Assembly: GCF_028690125.1 (NCBI RefSeq)
Contig: NZ_JAQVBV010000001.1
Location: 372,001 to 436,000, forward strand
Direction of reading: 5' to 3'
DNA from: Bacteroides sp.
GTDB lineage: Bacteria > Bacteroidota > Bacteroidia > Bacteroidales > Bacteroidaceae
Length of the DNA stretch: 64,000 nt
How positions within the stretch are numbered: the stretch's first letter is position 1; each line of letters starts with the position of its first letter. Under the pieces are notes generated by a model, which was given only the letters and a program-made list of their open reading frames with translations, did not search any database and was not told where the DNA came from. Below are positions 33,563-42,593 of this stretch, in pieces. A program made the position numbers and the translations under genes.

Positions 33563-34525
33563 TTACTTAAATACTGTTTGCGGCACTTCTCCTGTCCATC
33601 CTGCGGGTTGTTTTACCTGAAAAAGACGCAAGATGAGAGAGCCGGTATTAACCGTATTATTCGGTTCACTCATTTTCAATCCTTTCGCAATGCCCGGACC
33701 TGTCACTCCCCAGGGAACGACCATTTCATCGACGCTAACACCTCCATGACCTCGCCCCACTCCTCCATGATCGGACAGGAACATAAAATGAGTATCTTCA
33801 TACAAGTCTTCCTGCTTCATCTTCTCGATCAGTTTGCCTATCTCAACGTCCGCTTCCTCAATGGAGCGTATATATTCGGGCGACATCCATTCATATTTAT
33901 GTCCCACTTCATCGGTGTGTACCGAATAAAGGAAGACGAATGTCGGTTCCTTCCGGTTTTCCACCAGGAAGTTGAAGGCTTTCTCATAATTCGGAACATA
34001 CGCATCGTCGGTCAAAAAGCTGACTTCATCCATATACTTCTGGTTATACGGATAAATCAAATTGGCCCAATTATAATAGAAGGCGGTTTTTATTTGTGGA
34101 TTCTCATCTTTGAGGACTTTGAATACGGAGGGATAATATCCGTCGGCATCCGTCTCGATTGCGGGCAATTTATGTTTGGCAAGTGTCCAGCCGTTGTCCA
34201 CCACTCCGTGTTGTTCCGGCCCACTCCCTGTCAAGTGACTCGTCCAGTTGGGTAAAGTGACCGAGGGCATTACCACACGAGTTTCCAATGATAAGACACC
34301 TTCCGACAGCAAGGCATCCAAATTAGGTGTTTTTGCCTGCTGAAATCCGGGTACACTGATACCATCCAGACCAATCAGTACCACCCGTCTGGCCTTTTTT
34401 TTCATTGTTTTCGAAGTGGAAGACGCGGCAGCAAAAGCCGCTGATGACTCTGAGAATGTCGTTGTTCCCAAAAGCAGTGTCCCGGCTAGCCACTTTTTAA
34501 GGAAATTTCGTCTGGTGATTTTCAT
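33563..34525 (-). CDS. Alkaline-phosphatase-superfamily phosphodiesterase with Tat-like signal
   Basis: The 320-residue protein starts MKITRRNFLKKWLAGTLLLG, a twin-arginine signal motif (RRNFLKK). The fold is that of nucleotide pyrophosphatase/phosphodiesterases: VVLIGLDGISVPGF (first metal aspartate), the nucleophile threonine in MPSVTLPNWTSHLTGSG, HTDEVGHKYE, and FLSDHGGVGRGHGG. The expected reaction is hydrolysis of a phosphomono- or phosphodiester in the periplasm. In a glycan locus it may act on phosphorylated sugars, which is inference. It is shorter than most NPP enzymes (about 400 residues). The GH2 gene follows after about 80 bp. Confidence 0.83.
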   Translation of the reverse strand: MKITRRNFLKKWLAGTLLLGTTTFSESSAAFAAASSTSKTMKKKARRVVLIGLDGISVPGFQQAKTPNLDALLSEGVLSLETRVVMPSVTLPNWTSHLTGSGPEQHGVVDNGWTLAKHKLPAIETDADGYYPSVFKVLKDENPQIKTAFYYNWANLIYPYNQKYMDEVSFLTDDAYVPNYEKAFNFLVENRKEPTFVFLYSVHTDEVGHKYEWMSPEYIRSIEEADVEIGKLIEKMKQEDLYEDTHFMFLSDHGGVGRGHGGVSVDEMVVPWGVTGPGIAKGLKMSEPNNTVNTGSLILRLFQVKQPAGWTGEVPQTVFK

Positions 34526-34828
34526 GCGTATTTATTTTAAAGTTATTCGTGTGGACAAATATCGGTAAAAATAAAGAAATAACAATCACTTGAGGTGATA
34601 AACTAAGTTTTAGTGGAAGTGATACTATTATTAAGCGGTGAGGGTACAGCCGATAAAGTTTAGCGTTGTATGTATTTATTTGAAGGATTAATTGATGCAC
34701 CCAAAGTTGCTGTTCTCTTCAGGTGGTAAACTTATTATTCTCTTCGCTGGAGAGGCAAATACATATATACATCCCCTCCAGCGTTCGGAAATAAAGCTTT
34801 TGATCTATCCCATTTCGATAAAACAGAT
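34526..34828 (-). other. 300-bp gap with hairpin between MG2-type gene and phosphatase gene
   Basis: No gene is seen here. CGCTGGAG at 34745-34752 pairs with CTCCAGCG at 34776-34783 and the stem continues with two G-C pairs, placing a hairpin 46-84 bp past the MG2-type stop codon. There is no clear U tract. ACAAATATC at 34555-34563 gives GATATTTG on the minus strand, one mismatch from a -7 box, and could start the phosphatase/GH2 transcript. These two genes may thus be a separate unit from the rest of PUL 2. Confidence 0.45.
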
Positions 34829-37429
34829 CTATAATCCAATGGAATGCATCACCACAGCTCCGGGCTTACCGTCAGAAAGTGTTTCCACACTGATGGTAAG
34901 CGGTGTCGTACGGTTCGTATTGTTACATTCTATCACGACACAACCGTTCTTGTCGGTTTTCACATTCGGATTCCAATAGATTGTTCGTCTCCGGTCGTTG
35001 CCCTGAGGCAAAATACCCTCGGTATAGGCAGGCGAATAGAACTCCAACGGACGGGTGTAGCCTTGAATACGGGTAAGACGAACGCCACGAGAGGGACGAA
35101 AGTCTTTGTTAGCATCCCATCCGTCGGCAGAAACGATATAGGCAATGGACGTCGGTTCATCCATAAGTCCTATACTTCCCTTTGGTTGAGTGTTGGTTCC
35201 ATTGGTTCCTTCAGTAGCTGCCGTTTCATCTCCCGGTTCGGCAAATCCTTCTTCAATAGGAGTAAGTACATCTTCAAAATCGAGTTGCCTGAGTTCATCT
35301 CTTGCTCCACTTCCACTGCTGATAACAAGCGTCTTCACTGCATCAATGTCTTCTTCGATAAGGAAACGATCTTGCGCCCTTAGGATTTTACCATCGACCA
35401 CTAGCGGTAGGAATTTCTCACGATACATGATTCTTTTCCCTTCTTCGAGTCGGATTTGAGGGTTTACTTTATTCAGAAAGTCATACAGGGTGAATATTTC
35501 TTTCCCCTCGTCTCTCATCTTGTCTACCATGCTTTGCACGTCGTAATAAACGTCTATGCTTTTTTCAAACAGTAAGGTTCGTTTTTTGAGATAGCGTGCC
35601 TGTACTGTTACTTCGTCCAAAAAGAACGGATCGGATTTTCGAATGGAATCCATGTAAAGAGAGTCTTTTTGCCTGATCGTATTTCTCAGTTGGCTGACAT
35701 CCTGCCATTCGGGGTGCGATTCATAAAAGTCGTATCTCCGCAACTCCGGCGAGAAATTGCGAAACAATAAAACGGAGCAGAGCTGCTTCTTGCCGCTTCC
35801 CGGCTTACTGGTTTGAATGTTAGTCGGCATGATTCCTTCAAAATCCTGTACCGGTATCTGGAAACGGCCTATTGAATCGGACATTGCTTTTCCCGCCCTG
35901 AATTCACCTTCCTTTTTGGATAGGATGGAGACTTCAAGATTATCTTTATTATTTTTCAGGATAAACGATTTCAGTTGCCCGTGAATGGTCAGGCTCTTTT
36001 CGGGAAGATACCGGGGTTGCGCGGGTGGCTCGCTCACCATTCCCGGCAGGTCGTACTTTCTCCATCCGTGCACAAGCATTAAAACATCCAGCTCTTGCTT
36101 TCGCTGTCTGGTATTCCCGGCAAAGTAATAGCCCGGTTGGTGGATGTAACCTTTCAGTTCGGAAGTCAGGAGCAGATCGGTGTATAGGGTATTATCATAT
36201 TCCAGATAGTCCGATTGGAGGGTACTACGGATAGAAACGGAGAGGTTTGTTTCGAGTGGTTTTCCAGCTTCGTCTTTGGCTTCTATTTTACATCGGATGG
36301 GAGAAAAAGGATGGTAGTATGAGCGATCGGTTTGCGCCGTCAGTTGCAGAGCTGTTTTGGGCATGATGTAACAGGAACGTTCCGCAAGTACATTTCCCTT
36401 TCGGTTCATGAGAGACAGTTGGATGATGCCGCCGGGGAGTTGATCGATAGGTATGCGGAGAAGCTCGGCTTGTTTCTGCCCGAAGCGGAGCGCATTCCAT
36501 ATCAAAGGAATACCTTGATGAGATATGAAAAGAGCTAAGGTATCGGAAAGGGTAGCTTCGTTACGCATCACTCGTACGTCAAGAGTCGTTTCACGGTTTG
36601 TCACGCTAAGCATATATCCTTCAGGCAAGGCTTTCGGTAATTGAAAGGTGTATTTATCACCGTTCCAGTTGACTATAGCCTCTACTTTCACACCGGCCCG
36701 GGGGGTGTAGGACAGGCAACCCATTCCGTCATGCAACGTTTCGAATTCCGTTAACTCCTCCCCCTGTTTTGTACGGAGCAAGCCGGATACACTCACCGCT
36801 CCTTCGTTCTTACTTTCAGCTTTGAAGGCTATTATGGAAGTGACTCCTTCTATCAGTTGTCCGCCTTCCGGGAAAAAGCGTACGGCCAGTTTTCCGGTGT
36901 CGTCCTTTGGACGTTGCTTCATGGAAGGGTGCATATTATAGGTAGTAATGGATCGATCCTCGTTTCCATCTCCCACCTGAGGGCGGTAAACGGGGAATGT
37001 GCGGGAGAAGTAATATTCGTCGCCGAAAGACAGCATCCATTTGGTAAATGCCCGTACTTCGTAGTAACCGGACAGACCGGACTTTTCAAGAATGAACTGC
37101 CCCTGTCCTTCTCCTTGTTGTACTTTTACAATTTGCTTATTGACGATGTGCCCCAGTTGGTCCAGCAATTCTACATACAATGGTTGGCTCAAGGTGGTAG
37201 GTTGATTTTCAGGTCCCTGCGTGACGTAGGCTTTGAACCAGATGGTATCCCCGCAGTAATAACTGGTGTTATCGAAGTGGAGGTGGACTTTCTCCTGCGG
37301 GTAAGCAGTGGAGAATACTTGCGCTTGCTGAAAGTATTTTTGAAAAATGCTTTCGGCGCTTTGGTTTGATTGCTGCGCATGGATACAGGATGCCGCAATT
37401 AATAATAAAAACGAAGTCATTAATTTCAT
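34829..37429 (-). CDS. Large exported MG2-domain protein with plug-like C-terminus
   Basis: The 866-residue protein has a signal peptide (MKLMTSFLLLIAASCIHAQ). The segment PQEKVHLHFDNTSYYCGDTIWFKAYV is typical of macroglobulin MG2-like domains in Bacteroidota. Further MG-like beta domains follow (SYYHPFSPIRCKIEAKDEAGKP in part). Later, FLDEVTVQARYLKKR resembles the segment that leads into a TonB plug, but no barrel follows. It may be an outer-membrane-associated partner of a TonB transporter or a structural surface protein. I do not know a proven function. It sits between the GxGYxYP gene (25 bp away) and the phosphatase gene. Confidence 0.65.
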   Translation of the reverse strand: MKLMTSFLLLIAASCIHAQQSNQSAESIFQKYFQQAQVFSTAYPQEKVHLHFDNTSYYCGDTIWFKAYVTQGPENQPTTLSQPLYVELLDQLGHIVNKQIVKVQQGEGQGQFILEKSGLSGYYEVRAFTKWMLSFGDEYYFSRTFPVYRPQVGDGNEDRSITTYNMHPSMKQRPKDDTGKLAVRFFPEGGQLIEGVTSIIAFKAESKNEGAVSVSGLLRTKQGEELTEFETLHDGMGCLSYTPRAGVKVEAIVNWNGDKYTFQLPKALPEGYMLSVTNRETTLDVRVMRNEATLSDTLALFISHQGIPLIWNALRFGQKQAELLRIPIDQLPGGIIQLSLMNRKGNVLAERSCYIMPKTALQLTAQTDRSYYHPFSPIRCKIEAKDEAGKPLETNLSVSIRSTLQSDYLEYDNTLYTDLLLTSELKGYIHQPGYYFAGNTRQRKQELDVLMLVHGWRKYDLPGMVSEPPAQPRYLPEKSLTIHGQLKSFILKNNKDNLEVSILSKKEGEFRAGKAMSDSIGRFQIPVQDFEGIMPTNIQTSKPGSGKKQLCSVLLFRNFSPELRRYDFYESHPEWQDVSQLRNTIRQKDSLYMDSIRKSDPFFLDEVTVQARYLKKRTLLFEKSIDVYYDVQSMVDKMRDEGKEIFTLYDFLNKVNPQIRLEEGKRIMYREKFLPLVVDGKILRAQDRFLIEEDIDAVKTLVISSGSGARDELRQLDFEDVLTPIEEGFAEPGDETAATEGTNGTNTQPKGSIGLMDEPTSIAYIVSADGWDANKDFRPSRGVRLTRIQGYTRPLEFYSPAYTEGILPQGNDRRRTIYWNPNVKTDKNGCVVIECNNTNRTTPLTISVETLSDGKPGAVVMHSIGL

Positions 37430-37454
37430 AAGCCAATCCGTATTTAGTTTTCAA

Positions 37455-39143
37455 CTAGTGCCGCGCACGTATTCGCCACAACAACTCATTCAAAGAAACA
37501 TTCTTTACCTGAGGCGACAATAGGAGATCGGAAGTCTTGCTTGCATTATATCCTTTGATGGGCAAATTCGTGCTACTGGAAGTTTTACTGAAGTCCGACC
37601 AGGCATGTATGATGGTCCATGATAACGGATACTCTTCTTTCTGTTTTTCGGCTTTCGCGGCGTCCCGGTTAATTAAAGAAGCTACATAATCGGGACCACC
37701 GCACAATGAATTGTCAAATAAGCCCGACCAGATGGAAAACCTTGCTGTCACTACCGGAATATCTATGTTCTCTTTGCTCTTGACCCAAACCATATCGCCA
37801 CCCATATTATAAGGATTATATTGAATGGCTATCATTCCCGTCAGCCCTTCTATCTCGCGGGCATAGATGTCGTAAGCCTGGCGGGCTTCTTTGCTGAATA
37901 CGTCTTTGCAGATAAACCCGAATATTTTAATGTTCAGCTTTTTGAAATGCCAGTTCATGCGGCGTGCAAACTCGGTGAGAAGTTCTTCCCGATTCGGGCG
38001 GTTTTTAGCAAATTCATCGGGGTACTGATAACCGCCTCCATACTCAATCACACTCGAATTGTCTTTTTTCATGGAGACAAAGCGGTTCCAGGTGGAGGTA
38101 CTTACTACTGATAGATTGACCGGGCAAAGTGTCCACGAAACCGGGGAACGGTTTTCGTCTTTATTGCCGTAATAAACGGGGTCGTCGATAAAACTTCCCA
38201 TGGTCCACTGCATATTGTCACCGTCGCTGACTACAAAAGAATGGAAGGCAGAAGAGTCTTTGAAGTTTATGTCATTGAATTCTTTTTCGTGAACGGTCAG
38301 AGGTTCTGTTTTATCGGAAGCAGCCATGATAAAAGGAAGATTCTGACACCAGTTGGATGCTGTATTGTAATGTCCCCATCGGGTGATGGCTCCTGTATAT
38401 TCGTCTTCATTTCCGCAGTTCCATCCCATAATTGGTGAAAGCGGGGTGACCCATTCGAGAATTTGTTCCGAGAAGGTGCCGGTACCGTAGTATAGCATTA
38501 GCTTTTGAGCGATGGCGATGTCGCGGCAGTTGCTTACTTTGGGGTCGATGCTTAGAGCAGAACTACGGTTTAATTGTTTTTTGCAATGTGCGAAGCAAGT
38601 TTCCGGTGATTCGTAACGGGCGTCTTTCAGTTTTTTCAATCCCGATTCTTTGATTCGTTTTTCTAATGATTCTTCTACAAGTATTCCTTTCAGGAGTCCT
38701 GCATAAACGGTTGCCACGTTGGAGGAATAGTTGATTCCGTCTCTTAGTGAGTAGTTTTCTCCTTTCGAGGTGTCGGCTTTGTAAAGTATATATCCTTTTA
38801 TAATCTTTTTCTTTTTCAAATAGTCCAGTAGTTGCCACAAATCCATACGTGTGGGCTTGGTAATGTTTAGGCTTTTGAGTGAGCTTTTCAGTATTTCGTC
38901 ATAGGAAGTATTGGTGAATTCGATCCAGACCATTTCGTTGAATGTTCCATCATTGACTGCTTGTCCACATAGGCCGGATAAAGATTCCAGTAACATTATT
39001 TCTGCCTGATTGAGTCCTTCTTTGTTGCAGATGATCAACTTCTGGGGGGCTTTCTGTGTGAACCAGCCATGTCTGCCGTTGTAAGCGGACAACGTAGTGC
39101 AAAATAACAGGCAGACAAGGATAGATAGTAACTTAATTTTCAT
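37455..39143 (-). CDS. GxGYxYP-family putative glycoside hydrolase (first copy)
   Basis: I chose the ATG at 39143 (signal MKIKLLSILVCLLFCTTLSAY); the frame is open 16 codons further but without a signal there. The protein of about 562 residues has the family motif GGGYQYP at 369-375, preceded by SFVVSDGDNMQWTMGSF and followed by a barrel-like region with IQYNPYNMGGD. It ends VSLNELLWRIRARH. The family is named for this motif and is presumed to be a glycosidase from its context; I know of no proven reaction. A second member is at 52767-54596. The pair shares the SDGDN..W block and the C-terminal LW-R tail. Confidence 0.82.
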   Translation of the reverse strand: MKIKLLSILVCLLFCTTLSAYNGRHGWFTQKAPQKLIICNKEGLNQAEIMLLESLSGLCGQAVNDGTFNEMVWIEFTNTSYDEILKSSLKSLNITKPTRMDLWQLLDYLKKKKIIKGYILYKADTSKGENYSLRDGINYSSNVATVYAGLLKGILVEESLEKRIKESGLKKLKDARYESPETCFAHCKKQLNRSSALSIDPKVSNCRDIAIAQKLMLYYGTGTFSEQILEWVTPLSPIMGWNCGNEDEYTGAITRWGHYNTASNWCQNLPFIMAASDKTEPLTVHEKEFNDINFKDSSAFHSFVVSDGDNMQWTMGSFIDDPVYYGNKDENRSPVSWTLCPVNLSVVSTSTWNRFVSMKKDNSSVIEYGGGYQYPDEFAKNRPNREELLTEFARRMNWHFKKLNIKIFGFICKDVFSKEARQAYDIYAREIEGLTGMIAIQYNPYNMGGDMVWVKSKENIDIPVVTARFSIWSGLFDNSLCGGPDYVASLINRDAAKAEKQKEEYPLSWTIIHAWSDFSKTSSSTNLPIKGYNASKTSDLLLSPQVKNVSLNELLWRIRARH

Positions 39144-39180
39144 GATCAGATGGTTTGGAGAGTTTTTCAGTTTATGATTC

Positions 39181-39381
39181 AACTTCTGCAAGTGCTTTTC
39201 TAAGGCTTCAGGGGGCTGCCAATTATCGGATTGTAGGGTATTAATACTCTACTTCTCAGCTATTAATACTTGATTTCTCAGCTATTAATACTTGACTTCT
39301 CAGTTATTAATACCCTACAAATGGGTTATTAATACTCCGGAAACCGGCTTTTTATACCCGAAAAGATCACTTGCAGAAGTT
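39181..39381. repeat. 22-bp tandem array framed by a perfect 14-bp inverted repeat
   Basis: Six 22-bp units run from 39239 to 39370, at 39239, 39261, 39283, 39305, 39327 and 39349. The first five begin TATTAATAC, which contains the palindrome TATTAATA, and the last is degenerate (TTTTTATAC). Units 1-3 share a CTTCTCAG or TTTCTCAG tail; units 4-6 diverge. Outside lie AACTTCTGCAAGTG (39181-39194) and its exact inverse CACTTGCAGAAGTT (39368-39381), which overlaps the last unit by 3 bp. The element fills the gap between the GH38 stop and the GxGYxYP start. If transcribed, the ends could pair and close a large loop. Confidence 0.85.
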
Positions 39382-39389
39382 TAGGTTTT

Positions 39390-42300
39390 TTATTTCTTTG
39401 TTTTCAGCGGTAATGCACGCATTTCATTGGCGGCTCTTACATCGTCAAGGTAATTGTCGGACAAAGTCATGGCAAATATAGCGATGTTATCATCCTTCGG
39501 AAGTACGAGTGTACGGGCTTCTTTCGGGAGTTCGATGCCGAACTTATACATATACGTGTATATATAGGTATCGTTTCCTTTTTCCGTATGGCGGTGGGAG
39601 CCGATGTAGGCTAGTGAAGCGTCACGGATGTAACCGTCGCTCACTCCCTGATGTCCCCATTGTCCATAGAAGTCGGAGTAATAAGGTACTTCGAATTCGT
39701 GGGGGTTGCCATCAATAAGGAACGTTGCTTTGCGATCCTTGTCGGTAGATGTTGCCAAGATGTACAACTTCTTTCCGGCAGCTTCTTCGGGTAATTGAAT
39801 GGTATCTCCCTTACATTTGATAACGTTTTTGTTTTCATGGTTGCCAATGTTGAAAGTGATGTTGTCGCAAGTCACTTGGTCGCCGATCAGTTCAGCGGCA
39901 AAGCTATTGCCTTTCTTGTCGAAAGAAACCATATAGCCGAAGTTTTCCGGTGTAAAGGCTTTGCTGTTGAAGGCCAGTTGAACAGGGATGTTCTGTACCG
40001 GAGCCGCTTTCACGTTTCCTTTTTTCAGGCGAACGGCGAATGTCTTGGGTCGGTAGGAGGTCATGTCGAAACAGAGTTTGTTGTCGCGGATGGTGGCTTC
40101 ACCTATCTTTTCTTCGATACCGTTTGTCTCATAAGCCGATTCAATAGCGTCAGTGAAGGTTACTTCTACATTCTTTGCTTCTTTTCCTTGCATTTCGTAG
40201 AGGCGAATGATGTAGAGGTCGCTCTCTTCTGCTTTTTTCAGCGAGCGGATGGCTACTTGAGGTGTATTGACTTTAACGAAAGAATATTCGCGTCCCAGTG
40301 CACCTTTGTGTTTCGGAGTATTGAATACTCCCAGGCGACTGTTCAGTGATTCTGCCAGATGGCTGATGCCTGCTTGCAACGGTTCGTTCTGATGTCCTAC
40401 AATAGAGTAAGTAAACGTATGGTGTCCGAAGTCTTGCTGTTCCTGATATTTATACCGGTCTTTGCTGGTGGGAGCATGGAGCAAGGTAAGGCGCAAGGTG
40501 TTGTCATTTGGCTTGTCCCATCCGTATTTACAGTCGTTGAGGATGGCTACTCCATAGCTGTTATCGGGAGCGGTGATGTCTGCCCATTGTTGCGCGTACA
40601 CTTCATAAGCGGTGTTCGTGTTGTTTTTACGCTTTATTGTACCAATGCCCAGATCGTAAACAGCTTCCTCGTTTTTTATATTCATTGGGAACTCTGCTTT
40701 CAACACTGCATCTTTGGTAGACCAGTCTACTTCGTTGATGATGTCGATGCGTTCGTCGTTGGCTCCTTCGCTCATGCGGATGTATTGTACAAACTTAGAA
40801 GTATTGTAGGTGCGTTCTATGCGGAGAGCTGCATAGGACAGTCCTTGTTCTGCGATACTGATCTTTGCCTCTCCGGAGATTCCGGTTCCGGGTTTGTCGA
40901 TGACTTTCTTTTGAATTTCCCATGCGGGCCATTCTGTCGATTCATTGCCCAATAAGAGTGTCAGGCGGAATGCTTTGCCCGGTTCTACCAATTCTTGATT
41001 GGTGCGTTTGTCAATAATGGAAGCAATGTCGCCATTAGCATTCAGAGTGAGTCGGTATATACTGTTCTCCAATGTATTTTGAGTTGCTTTTAATGAAGAG
41101 CGTTTACCACTTTTTCCGAAGCGGACATCATACACAGAGCAGCTCAGAGGAGCGACGGAAGCACTGAAAGCAATGTGTGCTTTCCCGTCTTTCCAGTCTA
41201 CAAGTTGCGCCGGAACTTCTTTTCCGTTAGCGTCGAATACTTGTATTCCGGCAGGTTTCTTCGGGGACTCAATATAGGCTTCTGCCAGTTCTTTTCGTTG
41301 TGCCGCCATTGCGTTGTAGACGATAATAGCGTTTCCTTTTACTTTTGTATCCATGCACGAAGCCAGTGAGCCTACTCCTGTCCGGATGACGTCATTGAAT
41401 TGTGTTTGTGAGATTAACTCGTCGTTCCATGAGTAGGTGTAGGCTTTGGGCAGACTGGTTCCTGTGAGGTCGTCGTGGAACTGATGCCAGATAAACCGGC
41501 GCCATGCGTCTGTCAATGTGTTTGCCGGATAAGCGGCTCCGTCTATATAGTCTGCCATTACGGATACTTTCTCTGCTGCGTCGCCCAACTGTTCGTTGCG
41601 ACGGTTATACAGCTTCATGGCTGCCTGCGAGGTGTAGCATCCTGTGGCGTGTATATCCATCAGTAGTTCTCCGTCGTATACGGGAAGTTCCGGATGCTTG
41701 TCGAAAGGGAGATAATCTTTGTATAATTGGTCGGAAGTAGCGCTGATAATTTCAACTTCTCCTTCTCCTTTCACTCCTTTTTCGATGGAAATAGCGGAAT
41801 TGATATTGGCGGAACCACCACGGTCGCCCGCACCGTAGTAACGGTAGATTGTGTTATTAACGCTTCCCTTAGCAGTATTCTTCAGGTCGTTGTCTTTACT
41901 GATGTCTCCACCATTCCATTCGTGAACGTAGTTCTTGCCGTTCAAGGCTGCCATGATGCGTGAACCGTCTACGCCTTGCCAAAGACCGAAGTTAAATGGC
42001 ATTTTGGAATTGCCGTGCATATTGTTGTGTCTCCATTGCAGTTTCTGTGTAGAGAAACCGATGAGGCCACAATGAGCGGCAACTGTCGGTAGGGTATAGC
42101 TGAATCCGAAGCAGTCCGGCAAGAAGATGTCGGTGGATTTCAGACCAAATTCCTGCTTATAGAACTGTTGTCCCAACAGGATATTGCGGAAGAATGATTC
42201 CGGCGACGGCATATTTGTGTCGTTCGCGTCCCAGGAACTGCCGGATACGTGCCAGCGTCCTTCCTTTATATACTCTTTTACCAACTCATATTCGGCGGGA

Positions 42301-42557
42301 TAGTATTCCTTGAGCCAGTTGTATTTTACTCCTCCTTCAAAGTTGAATACATAGTTGGGATAATGCTTGAATAAATAGAAGTTGCGTACAAGCGTATGTT
42401 TCAGATATTCGTCGATGGTAGTCTGCACATCCCAGTTCCATTGCGTATCCAGATGGGCATTCGACACAATGTACGCTTTATACTTCTTCTGGGCGTGTAC
42501 CGGACTAAGTCCGGCCGCTCCCAAAAGTAAAGTTAAAAGAATGACTCTTTTCTTCAT
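39390..42557 (-). CDS. GH38 alpha-mannosidase
   Basis: The 1055-residue protein has a signal peptide (MKKRVILLTLLLGAAGLSPVHAQ). The GH38 catalytic domain opens YIVSNAHLDTQWNWD (zinc-binding His and Asp), with the nucleophile D148 in LPDCFGFSYTLP and further signature residues in WHQFHDDLTGTSL. Long beta-sandwich domains make up the C-terminal half. GH38 enzymes are retaining, zinc-dependent alpha-mannosidases acting on alpha-1,2, 1,3 or 1,6 bonds; which bond is not visible. Together with GH92, a mannose-containing target is likely. It follows the GH3 gene by 36 bp on the same strand. Confidence 0.93.
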   Translation of the reverse strand: MKKRVILLTLLLGAAGLSPVHAQKKYKAYIVSNAHLDTQWNWDVQTTIDEYLKHTLVRNFYLFKHYPNYVFNFEGGVKYNWLKEYYPAEYELVKEYIKEGRWHVSGSSWDANDTNMPSPESFFRNILLGQQFYKQEFGLKSTDIFLPDCFGFSYTLPTVAAHCGLIGFSTQKLQWRHNNMHGNSKMPFNFGLWQGVDGSRIMAALNGKNYVHEWNGGDISKDNDLKNTAKGSVNNTIYRYYGAGDRGGSANINSAISIEKGVKGEGEVEIISATSDQLYKDYLPFDKHPELPVYDGELLMDIHATGCYTSQAAMKLYNRRNEQLGDAAEKVSVMADYIDGAAYPANTLTDAWRRFIWHQFHDDLTGTSLPKAYTYSWNDELISQTQFNDVIRTGVGSLASCMDTKVKGNAIIVYNAMAAQRKELAEAYIESPKKPAGIQVFDANGKEVPAQLVDWKDGKAHIAFSASVAPLSCSVYDVRFGKSGKRSSLKATQNTLENSIYRLTLNANGDIASIIDKRTNQELVEPGKAFRLTLLLGNESTEWPAWEIQKKVIDKPGTGISGEAKISIAEQGLSYAALRIERTYNTSKFVQYIRMSEGANDERIDIINEVDWSTKDAVLKAEFPMNIKNEEAVYDLGIGTIKRKNNTNTAYEVYAQQWADITAPDNSYGVAILNDCKYGWDKPNDNTLRLTLLHAPTSKDRYKYQEQQDFGHHTFTYSIVGHQNEPLQAGISHLAESLNSRLGVFNTPKHKGALGREYSFVKVNTPQVAIRSLKKAEESDLYIIRLYEMQGKEAKNVEVTFTDAIESAYETNGIEEKIGEATIRDNKLCFDMTSYRPKTFAVRLKKGNVKAAPVQNIPVQLAFNSKAFTPENFGYMVSFDKKGNSFAAELIGDQVTCDNITFNIGNHENKNVIKCKGDTIQLPEEAAGKKLYILATSTDKDRKATFLIDGNPHEFEVPYYSDFYGQWGHQGVSDGYIRDASLAYIGSHRHTEKGNDTYIYTYMYKFGIELPKEARTLVLPKDDNIAIFAMTLSDNYLDDVRAANEMRALPLKTKK

Positions 42558-42593
42558 GTGTTTTTAAATGGTTTCTTTGTTTACTATATTAAT

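Noticed and set aside
39239..39370. CRISPR-like array
   Set aside because: Units adjoin directly with a 22-bp period and diverge gradually; there are no spacers and no cas genes.
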